Shown: piece by piece, positions 19,814-28,075 of the stretch | How the letters are laid out: every line of letters starts with the position of its first letter | How positions within the stretch are numbered: position 1 is the first letter of the stretch | Assembly: GCF_009730595.1 (NCBI RefSeq) | Contig: NZ_CP046276.1 | Span: 62,001 to 126,000 of the forward strand | Length of the DNA stretch: 64,000 bases | Source: Spiroplasma tabanidicola | GTDB taxonomy: Bacteria > Bacillota_I > Bacilli_A > Mycoplasmatales > Mycoplasmataceae | Direction: 5' to 3' | Position numbers and translations under genes: made by a program | The notes under the pieces: model-generated | Seen by the model: the letters and a program-made list of their open reading frames with translations, nothing else | Databases searched by the model: none | What the model was told of the DNA's origin: nothing

Positions 19814-20140
19814 TTATTTATTCCTTTCTTTCTTTTTATTTAAAGAACTTCCTACTTTTTTTAAATCAGCATTTTTATTTACTTTTAAAGTTGATTGATT
19901 GTTTCATAAATCGTTACTTCTTTTTAACTGATCATTGTAAACTTTTTCGTCAATAGCTAGTTCTTTCATATTTTCTTCTAAAAGCTGAAAATATTTAACA
20001 CCCATTATTCGAAAATGATAATCTTCAATAGTTTTAGAACAAATATTACAAATAGTGTTTTTAGTTAAGAAATATTCATTTTTTTCATTATTATTTACAT
20101 TGATTTCTGTAGATGTGAAACCATGCTCACAATTATTCAT
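19814..20140 (-). CDS. small Cys/His-rich protein with C-terminal TLKVNK tag (copy B)
   Basis: 108 residues. CEHGF near the N-terminus and ICNICSK about 30 residues later are possible metal ligands. A helical segment follows. The final 26 residues start STLKVNKNADLKKV and end in KKKERNK. It differs from copy A at a handful of positions, mostly in the tag region, where copy B is closer to the consensus. It sits between the ArdC-like gene and the 119-residue gene. Confidence 0.75.
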
Positions 20141-20156
20141 ATTTTCTCCGCCCGTT

Positions 20157-21185
20157 TTATCTATTTATTTTTTTTTCTTCTTTTTTATTTAAAAACTCTA
20201 TATTTAGGTTTCTGGTTTTATCTACATTTAAAGTTTTTTTATCATTAAATAATTCTTTCACTTGTTCTTTATTTTTGTTTCAATCACTAACTATTTCTTT
20301 TTGTTGTTCTATAGTTGGTTTGTTAAAGACTTTGTTTACACTATTAAATACTTTGTTGAATTCTTTCATAGGGTTCATATCTTTAGTTTCTTTTGTTCAT
20401 GAATTAATGTAATTAGAAGCTATTTTTTTAGTTTTTTCATTTTCTATTCCCAACATTTTTTCACTTACTCAAGCAAACATTTCAGCTTGTGTTTCTTTAA
20501 CACCGCGAATGTGTCCTTCGTAACCTAAATTATCTGTATTGTGTTCTAAATATATATGACCAAATTCATGTAGTAAAGTTTGATTTTTTAAATCCGGATC
20601 ACTATCAACTGATATATTGATTTTTTTACCGTCTGTGTATCCAGCTTCTCCTTTTTCGCTAAGACTATAATTAAGGGCAAAAGGTTTAATAGATTGTAAG
20701 TATTCAACAAGATAATTAAACTCTGGATTTTTTATTTTATTTTGAAAGTTTTCTTCAACAATTTTATTTATCTCTTCTTCTTTTAAATTGGTTTGTTTAG
20801 CATCAAAAAGGGGTTGTTTTTTATATTTCATATATGTATCTACACATTTATTTGAACCGCACTTTGATGCTATTCCATGTTCTTTACACATTGGTAGGGG
20901 AGATAAAACATATAAAGCTTTTGCTCCTTTGTTGACATTGACTCCTCCTTTTTGTCATGCGTTATATGTTTTTAACTCAGTTATATTTTTGGACTGACTC
21001 ATTAAAAGTAATGCATTTTTAAATGAGTATTTTTGAAAAATATTGGTTTTTTTATTGTATTTAATCAAGTCATTTACTAATAATTCTATTGATTCTGGGT
21101 TTTTAAAAGCTTCTTCTAATTCTTAATATAATTCTGCTTCAATTTCTTTGACTTCTATATTTTTAATGTTACTAAAATCAATCAT
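20157..21185 (-). pseudogene. ArdC-like protein with zincin motif; in-frame TAA at codon 21
   Basis: 343 codons from ATG 21185 to TAA 20157, broken only by TAA at codon 21 (21123..21125). The N-terminal part with FKNALLLMSQ, NAWQKGGVNVNKGAKAL resembles the ArdC ssDNA-binding domain. The zinc peptidase part has LLHEFGHIYLEH (HExxH at 20556..20570) and the third-ligand region ETQAEMFAWV. The C-terminus carries TLNVDKTRNLN 26 residues from the end. ArdC proteins are plasmid antirestriction factors known to travel into recipients with the DNA strand. Either the stop abolishes expression, or translation restarts downstream at a non-ATG codon; the sequence does not decide. Confidence 0.75.
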
Positions 21186-21318
21186 CGTTCAAACCTTTAA
21201 ATGAATCTGTGAAATTATTTAAGTTTTCTTCATACACTTTTTTGTTTTTTGAATTTTCTAAAGATATCTCAGCTTTTAAAAAATTAGCTATTTTTTTATT
21301 TTTTTCTTCTTTTTTCAT
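21172..21318 (-). CDS. 48-residue lysine-rich protein (copy B)
   Basis: MKKEEKNKKIANFLKAEI .. GLNDDWF, with the stop overlapping the ATG of the ArdC-like gene. The overlap suggests coupling, so it may act as a leader ORF for it. Helical, charged, unrecognised. Confidence 0.55.
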
Positions 21319-21394
21319 CTTAAATTTCTCTTTTCTTATTTTTTTCTTTTCTTTACTTTAATAATTATTTCTACACCAAAAATTTAAGTTTTTT

Positions 21395-21808
21395 TTACAA
21401 TAAATTATAAACTTTTAATTTTTTAAGAAAGGTGTTGTTATAGATATCATTACCTATTTTTTCTAGTGAAGAAAGAGTGTATTCAACTATGTTTAAATAA
21501 CTTTCATAAAAATTATGATCATCTTCTTTTGAAGCAATTCTTAAAATCATTTCTTTTTTTCTTGAATCTAAATAAAAAAAATTTTTTATATAACAAATAA
21601 ATATCTCTTTAAAAATTTTAGAATTTAAAAATTCCGTATATATTATTGCAACTAAAAAATTATTAGAATAGTTATTATTTAATTTGTTTTCTTTATCAAA
21701 AAATGAATACATTTTATTTCTTTCTTTATCATTTATAAAATCTTCAATAAACATTATTTTTATGTCACTATATAAACTTACAACATCAGATAATTTAATT
21801 CTACTCAT
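21395..21808 (-). CDS. hypothetical protein, 137 residues (copy B)
   Basis: Identical to the product at 9807..10220. Predicted helical, cytoplasmic, with SRKKEMILRIASKEDD in the middle and NTFLKKLKVYNLL at the end. No tag, no membrane segment, no known motif. The perfect identity between copies, while neighbouring genes differ, suggests a recent duplication or gene conversion. Confidence 0.65.
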   Translation of the reverse strand: MSRIKLSDVVSLYSDIKIMFIEDFINDKERNKMYSFFDKENKLNNNYSNNFLVAIIYTEFLNSKIFKEIFICYIKNFFYLDSRKKEMILRIASKEDDHNFYESYLNIVEYTLSSLEKIGNDIYNNTFLKKLKVYNLL

Positions 21809-21824
21809 ATGTAATTCGTTTCAT

Positions 21825-21983
21825 TTATAAATTATTTAAAACTATTTTAACAACATATTTTTCCCACTCATATAAAGCTTTTTTAAAAAATAATTCTTAA
21901 TAAAATATGATCGATTTCAATTTGGTTCTTATACAAAATTATATTTTCAAAAGTCTTTATATCATAAATATTTTTCGATATGT
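21825..21983 (-). pseudogene. short broken ORF behind promoter cassette (copy B)
   Basis: Same text and same frame break as at 10237..10395; no convincing start codon. Confidence 0.35.
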
Positions 21984-21992
21984 AACCACTCC

Positions 21993-22066
21993 TTTATTAA
22001 TTTCTTGCAAAAACAAGAAATTAATAAATTCATTATAACAAAACAAAAAAATTTTCCCCGGGGAAA
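21993..22066 (-). promoter_or_regulatory. promoter cassette 3: palindrome, -10 box, leader hairpin
   Basis: Palindrome TTTCCCCGGGGAAA at 22053..22066, TATAAT at 22032..22037, perfect 15-bp-stem hairpin at 21993..22028, then AGGAG. It drives the run of 137-residue, 48-residue, ArdC-like and tagged genes. Confidence 0.6.
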
Positions 22067-22067
22067 G

Positions 22068-22094
22068 AAAAAAACCACGTAAGCGGTTTTTTAA
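22068..22094 (-). terminator. rho-independent terminator
   Basis: Hairpin with AAAACCGC and GTGGTTTT arms and a T run on the minus strand, overlapping the end of the heptad-protein remnant. Confidence 0.7.
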
Positions 22095-22212
22095 GCATCA
22101 AAAATTCTATCATTTTCATCTGAATCTAAAAATCTTTTAATTTTCATATTAATATCATGGGCTATGCTTTTCAAACTTCTTTTCGTCTTTTGTTTGTTTC
22201 TTCTTTTTTCAT
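22091..22212 (-). pseudogene. remnant of the heptad-repeat protein (copy B)
   Basis: Fused first and last parts of the gene at 22773..23162 with a frame change between, as in copy A at 10502..10623. It brings a second terminator and promoter cassette, so an internal tandem duplication of the cassette must predate the large duplication. Confidence 0.7.
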
Positions 22213-22213
22213 C

Positions 22214-22672
22214 TTAAATGTCTTTTTTCTTATTTTTTTCATTTTGTTTTTCTATTTTTTTTAAAGCAGCATTTTTATTTACTTTTAAAGTACTTTTTTC
22301 TTTATTCAAATAACTATATTTATCTATTTAGTTTTTCATTTCTTCAAACGAAATTTCTTTTTTTTCTGCTTCAAATTGAAAATTAAATATCATATCTAAA
22401 CTTATATCGCCTTGATCTAAATAAAATTTTTTTTTATCAAGATCTGCTATAACAGAAAACACACAATTTTCTATATTGTCATTTTCGTTAAAATCTTGTT
22501 CTAGTTTAATGCCTCTTTCAAAACTTGTATCTTTTTTAAAAGCTTCTTGTATAGTTTTGTTTAAAAAAGGTTCCCCATCAAAAAAATTCTCAATAACATT
22601 AAACTTGATATTTTTTATTTGGTTAAAATTAGCAGAACAATAGTGCAAAACTCTTTTTTGATATGTAACCAC
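22214..22672 (-). pseudogene. hypothetical protein with C-terminal TLKVNK tag, internal TAA (copy B)
   Basis: An open frame from about GTG 22672 reads VTYQKRVLHYCSANFNQI .. SFEEMKN, then TAA (22328..22330), then continues in the same frame for 37 residues to a normal end with STLKVNKNAALKKI 26 residues before the stop at 22214. The same stop is in copy A. The start codon is unclear: GTG is too close to AGGAG and no ATG is near. The protein is acidic (QDFNENDNIENCVF) and unrecognised. The intact tag behind the stop suggests recent inactivation or read-through. Confidence 0.6.
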
Positions 22673-22675
22673 TCC

Positions 22676-22748
22676 TTTATTAATTTCTTGCAAAAACAAG
22701 AAATTAATAAATTCATTATAACAAAACAAAAAATTTTCCCCGGGGAAA
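22676..22748 (-). promoter_or_regulatory. promoter cassette 4: palindrome, -10 box, leader hairpin
   Basis: Palindrome TTTCCCCGGGGAAA at 22735..22748, TATAAT at 22715..22720, perfect hairpin at 22676..22711, then AGGAG in front of the gene at 22214..22672. Confidence 0.6.
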
Positions 22749-22749
22749 G

Positions 22750-22775
22750 AAAAAAACCACATAAGCGGTTTTTTA
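22750..22775 (-). terminator. rho-independent terminator
   Basis: AAAACCGC and GTGGTTTT arms with a T run on the minus strand, overlapping the stop codon of the heptad protein. Confidence 0.7.
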
Positions 22776-23162
22776 AGCATCAAAAATTCTATCTTTTTCA
22801 TCTGAATCTAAAAATCTTTTAATTTTCATATTAATATCATGAGCTATGCCTTTAAATTCTTGTTCTATATAATCTCACTTTTCTAATAATATTATAGTTT
22901 CTTTCCAAACTTCTTTTCGTCTTTTGTTTGTTTCTTCACTGCTTTTATTTATTTCTTCATTTCATTTATTTATTTCTTCACTTCTTTTATTTATTTCTTC
23001 ATTTCATTTATTTATTTCTTCATTTCATTTATTTGTTTCTTCACTTCTTTTATTTATTTCTTCATTTCATTTCAAAGCTTGAATAAATTTTTTATTTGTT
23101 TCTTCAATTTTTTTATTATTTTTTTTCATTCATTTTTTTTGCTCTTTTAAAAAATCATCCAT
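22773..23162 (-). CDS. coiled-coil protein with tandem heptads (copy B)
   Basis: 129 residues from ATG 23162 (MDDFLKEQKKWMKKNNKK). The central heptads are mixed: RSEETNK, WNEEINK, RSEEINK, where the Trp is encoded by TGA. Ends KGIAHDINMKIKRFL .. IFDA. Compared with copy A the overall length is the same but the repeat units differ, showing independent repeat exchange. Confidence 0.7.
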
Positions 23163-23198
23163 AATTTAAATTTCCTTTTTTTAATTTTAACATTTTAA

Positions 23199-23991
23199 TT
23201 ACTTAATTTTATTAAATTCTTTTTTTATCCCGTTAGATATTTTTTTTAATTTAGCCTTTTTATTAATTTTTAAAGTGCTATCATTTTCTAAAAAATTATC
23301 AATATCGTTTTTAAGTGCACTTAAATTGTTTTTTGCAATTAAAGCGTTTTTCACTTTTTTATTTAAAATAAAGTTTTCTGCTAAAACTTCTTTATTTTCT
23401 TGTTCTATTTTTTCTTTTTCTTGTGATAGTTTGTTTTTTTCTTGTTCTATTTTTTCTTTTTCTTGTGATACACTAACTATTTTTTTAGTTTTATTCTCAC
23501 TTTCTTGTCTTAATTTTTCATAATTAATTTCAAGTTCTATTATATAGTGTTGATAATTTTCTATTACTTTTCTATTATTTCTTAAAGCTTCAAGTTCAGC
23601 TAAAGTAATATTTATGTCAGCAAACAAACTATCTTCTTTAGCATAATTTCTACTTAAATGAGTTTTGTTTGGCACAATAATATCATTAAGTTTTTTAATA
23701 TGATATTTAATATGATTTTTTAAAGAAATATCATATTTAGAGATAACTTTCTCAATAGTTAAAATAATTTCTTGAGCTCTATCTCTGGGTCAAGTGCTAA
23801 TTTTGTTATTGCTAAAATCTATAAAAGCCTTTTTTATCAAATTTATTATGTATTTCTTTATATTCTATTAATAACTTAGTAACAAAAGTCATATCTTCTT
23901 CACTTGATAGATCTTTTGATTCTTTTTCGATTCCTTTTTTAACTTCTTTAAATAGCTTACTATCTGATTTATTCTTTTTTTTCGTCTTCAA
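23199..23991 (-). pseudogene. long coiled-coil protein with C-terminal tag, one frameshift (copy B)
   Basis: The 5' part (TTG 23991, MKTKKKNKSDSKLFKEV.. to FDKKGFYRF) ends at TAG 23812. One base of shift near 23825 continues into IDFSNNKISTWPRDRAQEII and on to TAA 23199. The second half has a long coiled coil (QEKEKIEQEKNKLSQEKEKI) and ends with STLKINKKAKLKKI starting 26 residues before the stop. With the frame restored it would be about 264 residues. Coiled-coil C-terminal halves are common in mobilisation proteins, but no relaxase motif is visible. Confidence 0.65.
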
Positions 23992-24175
23992 CAGCCCCCA
24001 ATATACTTTCTACTAATACAAATGCTTTAAACATAAACATTTGCATATCAGCACTATTTAATTCATTTTTATGTTTTTCTAAAAATTTTTCTAGATTTCC
24101 TTCTACAGAAATATCAAGTTCATAATTTTTGTGTTTAACTAAAAATATATTTATATCTTGTCTATCTTTTTTCAT
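23969..24175 (-). CDS. hypothetical protein, 68 residues
   Basis: Starts MKKDRQDINIFLVKHKNYEL behind GAGAGGA and ends GAVEDEKKE. Its last bases overlap the TTG start of the coiled-coil gene. Helical and charged; no family recognised. It is the first gene of the minus-strand run, directly after the IS border at 24234. Confidence 0.55.
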   Translation of the reverse strand: MKKDRQDINIFLVKHKNYELDISVEGNLEKFLEKHKNELNSADMQMFMFKAFVLVESILGAVEDEKKE

Positions 24176-24233
24176 ATTTATTTCCTCTCTAAATAACAAA
24201 ATTATATCAAATAAAAAAAACCATTTTTGAATA

Positions 24234-25488
24234 TCTAAAATAAAATTGACAGTAAAAAAGTACTTTTATTGTTAAAATTTTATGAAAAGTGTTATTTTTA
24301 TATGGCAAAACAATGATCAAAAAACGAAAAAATTAAAATTATTGAAGAGTCTAAAAAAATTGGAATAACAGATGCTGCATTAAAATATGATGTTAGCACA
24401 AGTACAGTCAAAAGATGAAAATCAGAAATTAAAACTAAAGGTGAAGGCGCTCTTGAATGAGGGAACGGAATCCAAACAAAAGGAAATATTAAGAAATTTA
24501 AATCTCATGATTGAATTTTTAAAGACCCTGACGATATGACAACAGAAGAATTAAGAGAAGCTTTAAAATTGGAGCGAGCTCTAAAAAAGCATTTGGCGAA
24601 GACAACTAAAGAAAAGTACTTCGCTATTTTTAATTGTTCTAAAAAGTTTACTTTAACATTAACTTGTAAATATTTAAGCGTTTCACGATTTGGTTATTTA
24701 AAATGACTAAAAAATGGAAAACCTATGAACAAAAACTATAATCGAATTCTTGCTATAAAAATTAAATTTACTTTCTATTTATTTAAAGAATGTTTTGGTT
24801 ACAACATGATAACTCTACTTTTAAACAAATATTTTAATCAAAACTTAAAACCATGAGTAGTTTATAGATATATGAAAATTAATAATTTAAAAGCAGTTCG
24901 AAAAAAAAGAGTACCTAAATATGATAAATCTGGTCCTTTGAGATATGAAAACTTATTGAAAAGGAACTGCAATGCAGATTGTTTAAATCAAAAATGAGTT
25001 ACAGATGTTACTTATATAAAGACAGCATTAGGAAATGCATATTTATCTGTTATAAAAGATTTATATAATTCAGAAATTGTTGTTTGAAAATTATCTAACA
25101 GTCCTATTGGTAAATTATGTTATACAATCCTTATCTCTGTAATCAAAAAGAGAGGCACTCCTAATATTATTAATTCTGATCAAGGTAGTCCTTATACCAA
25201 TGAAACTTGAAAAAGTTTATGTGATGAAAACAAGATAAGTATATCCATGTCAAGAAGAGGTAACTCTCCTGATAACGGAGCGTTCGAATCTTTTTTGGAA
25301 CAATAAAAAATGAATGTATTTATACTTATAAAATAAAAGAGTTAAACTTTTCAAATATCTATACAATAATTTCAGATTATATTGATTTTTATAATTATGT
25401 TAGACCTATGTTGAAACATAAAAAAACTCCATACGAATTTCGTATGGAGAAAGTACATTTTTAATGTCAATTTTAATTGACAAGTTCA
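24234..25488 (+). mobile_element. IS3-family insertion sequence, copy 2 (plus)
   Basis: Same element as 14189..15444 in opposite orientation. Inner inverted-repeat text AAAATTGACA.TAAAAA at the left is matched at the right (25452..25474). The transposase 5' end faces left, so the two copies face each other across 8.8 kb. Borders are approximate. Confidence 0.85.
24302..25464 (+). pseudogene. IS3-family transposase, one frameshift
   Basis: From ATG 24302 (MAKQWSKNEKIKIIEESKK, helix-turn-helix) the frame is open through TGA codons to about 25290, where one T is missing in the run coding ESFFGT. The remaining frame ends IKELNFSNIYTII .. FRMEKVHF at TAA 25464. The DDE residues are in WVTDVTYI, INSDQGSPY and GAFESF(F). 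This is the best preserved copy of this IS in the window. Confidence 0.9.
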
Positions 25489-25688
25489 GTACATAGGGAT
25501 TTTTTATATGTAAAAATAGAAAAAAATCTAAAGCTGTATTTTAAAAAGCTAAAAGTGTAAAAATTAAAATATGCTTTATTCATAGATAAAAATCATACTT
25601 AGTATATAAAAATACAATATAAAATTTTATAAATCTGCTGTAAAAAGAAGATTTGTTTACTAATTAAGAAAAAAATATAATTTTTGTA

Positions 25689-25710
25689 TCTCTTTAAGGT
25701 TGTCTATTCT
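25689..25710. repeat. solo IS end
   Basis: TCTCTTTAAGGTTGTCTATT(CT) is an exact copy of the outer 22 bases of the right terminal repeat of the IS at 6636..8018, without any IS body next to it. It marks an IS excision or deletion. Confidence 0.8.
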
Positions 25711-25766
25711 TGTTATTAAAAAATTTTAATTGAACATCAATAATTTGATTTTTATATTTATATATA

Positions 25767-25793
25767 TATAATATAAATATGGCTATCAGCCAT
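25767..25793 (+). promoter_or_regulatory. -10 box and short leader hairpin
   Basis: TATAAT (25767..25772) is followed by ATGGCTatcAGCCAT (25779..25793), a 6-bp hairpin ending two bases before the ribosome binding site AAAGGG of the lipoprotein gene. Confidence 0.5.
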
Positions 25794-25810
25794 GAAAGGG
25801 AATAAAAAAT

Positions 25811-26458
25811 ATGAAAAAATTATTAAGTTTATTAGGAGCAATGGGATTAGTTGCTACTTCAGGTAGTGTTGCAGTTGCATGTAACAAGGGAGAAAAAGAC
25901 GCAAAAACACCTGCTTTTGCAGATACTTTAAAAGCAAGTGAAGCAATGGTTGGAGTTAAAACTAGCATTGAAGTTTCAATTACAAATGGAGATTCAAAAA
26001 CAGTTTTAACAGCTGTAGGAGATGATGTAAAAATTAATAAAGACGTTACAGTAGTTGTTGATAGTAACGATAAAAACAAATTTACAGTTACTTATACTGG
26101 AAAAGCTGAAGGTGTAGATGGAAAATTATCACTAGCTTATGGAGAATTAAAAAAAGATTTAACAGTTACAGTAGTTGCTGATGCAAGAAAAGATTTAACA
26201 GAATTATTATCAGGAGCTTTAGACTTAAAAAGTGATGCTGGAGCATACGATGAAGCTGGAGCTAAAACAGCTGCATTAGCTAAAATTAAAGAAAAATTAG
26301 CTGAATCAGGAGATCCAAAAGAAACAACTGATGTTGTATTTTCAGAATTTCAAGCATCTACAAGTACTAGCGTTGATGGTAAATTAGTTGCTACTGCATC
26401 TGAATCAAGCAGATTAGTAAAAGGTACAGCAACTTTTGTATTAAAACAAACTAGCTAA
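25811..26458 (+). CDS. surface lipoprotein, Ig-like plus Lipoprotein_17-like domains
   Basis: 215 residues, no TGA codons. Signal cassette MKKLLSLLGAMGLVATSGS with lipobox VAVAC. Residues about 30..115 look like a bacterial Ig-like domain (VTVVVDSNDKNKFTVTYTG, LAYGELKKDLTVTV). Residues 118..215 are one Lipoprotein_17-like repeat (AKTAALAKIKEKLAESG, DVVFSEFQAS, SSRLVKGTATFVLK). It is followed by a strong terminator. Predicted to be lipid-anchored outside the membrane; function unknown. Confidence 0.85.
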   Translation: MKKLLSLLGAMGLVATSGSVAVACNKGEKDAKTPAFADTLKASEAMVGVKTSIEVSITNGDSKTVLTAVGDDVKINKDVTVVVDSNDKNKFTVTYTGKAEGVDGKLSLAYGELKKDLTVTVVADARKDLTELLSGALDLKSDAGAYDEAGAKTAALAKIKEKLAESGDPKETTDVVFSEFQASTSTSVDGKLVATASESSRLVKGTATFVLKQTS

Positions 26459-26465
26459 TAAAATT

Positions 26466-26500
26466 TTTAAAAATCTATACAGTAATGTATAGATTTTTTA
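26466..26500 (+). terminator. rho-independent terminator
   Basis: AAAATCTATAC and GTATAGATTTT pair around AGTAAT and run into T6. Confidence 0.85.
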
Positions 26501-26559
26501 TACTCTTTTTATTACTTTTAAAAACAATAGTCAGCAAAAGTGTGTTAATAACTAATATA

Positions 26560-27858
26560 TTTTTCCCAAGACTTTATTTTTAGAGTTTTTTTAAAATATT
26601 CAATTAGTATATTTTCCTGGGCTCTTTGTTTTAATTTGCTTATGAGTTTTTTGTATATCATAAACATTCTTATCTTTATAAGTGGAGTTTTGTTGAACTT
26701 CAATTAATGGCATTCATTCACTAAATGAGTTTGAATATAATTGCCCATCAAAAGTTTCTACTAATAAAATTTTTTTTATAAAAGACTGGCTTGCCATTCG
26801 AGTGTGGTAAATAAAATTTATGTTAGTATTTTATTGTATATACTTTATTAATAGTTCGTTCAAATCTTCTTTATAAATAAAAGTCTATGTTTTTTTGTTC
26901 GTTAAAAATAGCAAAAGAGTTAATGATATTATTGAACTGAACTAAAAATTGTTAATTATATATTTTAATATATTATTTATACCAAATATATTATTTTTTG
27001 AGCTCCTTTGGTAGGCGATCTTGAAGTGTATTTTACAATCTTTCAATACGGCCTTTTGTTTGATGAACACTTGAAGTTGTTAGCTTAATTTCTAGTTATG
27101 ACATAAGAATACGTATTGTGTTAAAGAATCAGAGTGTAGATCTGACTCTTTTTCTTTTTGACTGCAAAAAACAGTCCTTTTGTCAGTAAGTATTTCTTTA
27201 GGAGTCCCATATAACAATAAAACTTTTTTTGTTATATTTTAGTATCTCATAAGAGTTTATTCTTTACCAAAATATAAAGTTAAAACTTTACCTGTTGTAT
27301 CACCTATAAAACCATGTAAATACCATTTCTCATTATCAACTTAGTAGTGGATCGACGCATCAGTTTGTAAGCGTTAACCAAACTTAGTTTTTTTCTTTTG
27401 CACAGGATGAATATTTTCTATCGAAAGCAAATTATTTAAATACTCTCATTTCTCAAGATTTTAAATATTGTCATTTTTTAATGAGTTAGTAATTTTTTGT
27501 TTAATCGTTTTTTTTAGTTACTTTATGAATTATTGGTGAATATAAATTATTCTCTTTTTATAAGTTAATTAAGTAAGTATATGAAACACTTATTTGTTGG
27601 TCTGATCAAAGTTTTTCTAAAAAGTGCTTATAGTTATATTCTTCATATTTATTAATGTACAAATCAATTATTTGCTCGCTTGTTTGCTATTTTTTTTTTA
27701 TTTGATATTCTTCCTGTATTTTTGTGTATAAATGCTGTGTAACCATACTTTTTATATTTGTTGCTTAATAAGTTAACATTTCTTATTGTTTGACATATTT
27801 TTATTGCATAATCTTTTTTAGATAATTTTCCATTAATCACATCTTTAATTATTTCCAT
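26560..27858 (-). pseudogene. decayed ISNCY (IS1202-type) transposase
   Basis: The minus strand starts MEIIKDVINGKLSKKDYAI at 27858 with YGYTAFIHKNTGRISNKKK, then continues in other frames with HFLEKLWSDQQISVSYTYL, QTDASIHY, LTDKRTVFCSQKEKES and HQTKGRIERL(stop)NTLQDR. These are the N-terminal, DDE and Lys-Glu-Arg regions of the ISNCY family; compare the better copy at 44326..45525. At least five stops or shifts are present. No terminal repeats were found. Confidence 0.75.
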
Positions 27859-28075
27859 TTTGTTTTTTTTTATTTATTTTTAAATATATCCTCATATTTA
27901 AACTTCCCCTATAAATTATATACTTGGGTTATTTTTATTTGTTGTATATAGGGAAAATATCATATGTTATTGACATACACTATTTATAAAATTAATTAAA
28001 TAAATTGCTTTTAAAAAGCATAGTTGTATAATTAGATTAACAAATAAATGATAAATGGATATAGGGACTTTACTT

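Larger units (their letters stand above)
19608..23736 (-). repeat. accessory segment, copy B of the ~4.1 kb direct duplication
   Basis: Matches 8019..12253 at an offset of 11,588 bases, with small indels and a 105-base difference in the heptad array. Copy B extends further on both sides (genes at 18802, 19130 and 23969) and is the better preserved copy. Confidence 0.9.

Noticed and set aside
23199-23675. Mob/Pre relaxase based on the coiled-coil C-terminus
   Set aside because: No HxH or HUH-type motif or other relaxase signature is visible in any frame of the upstream part.
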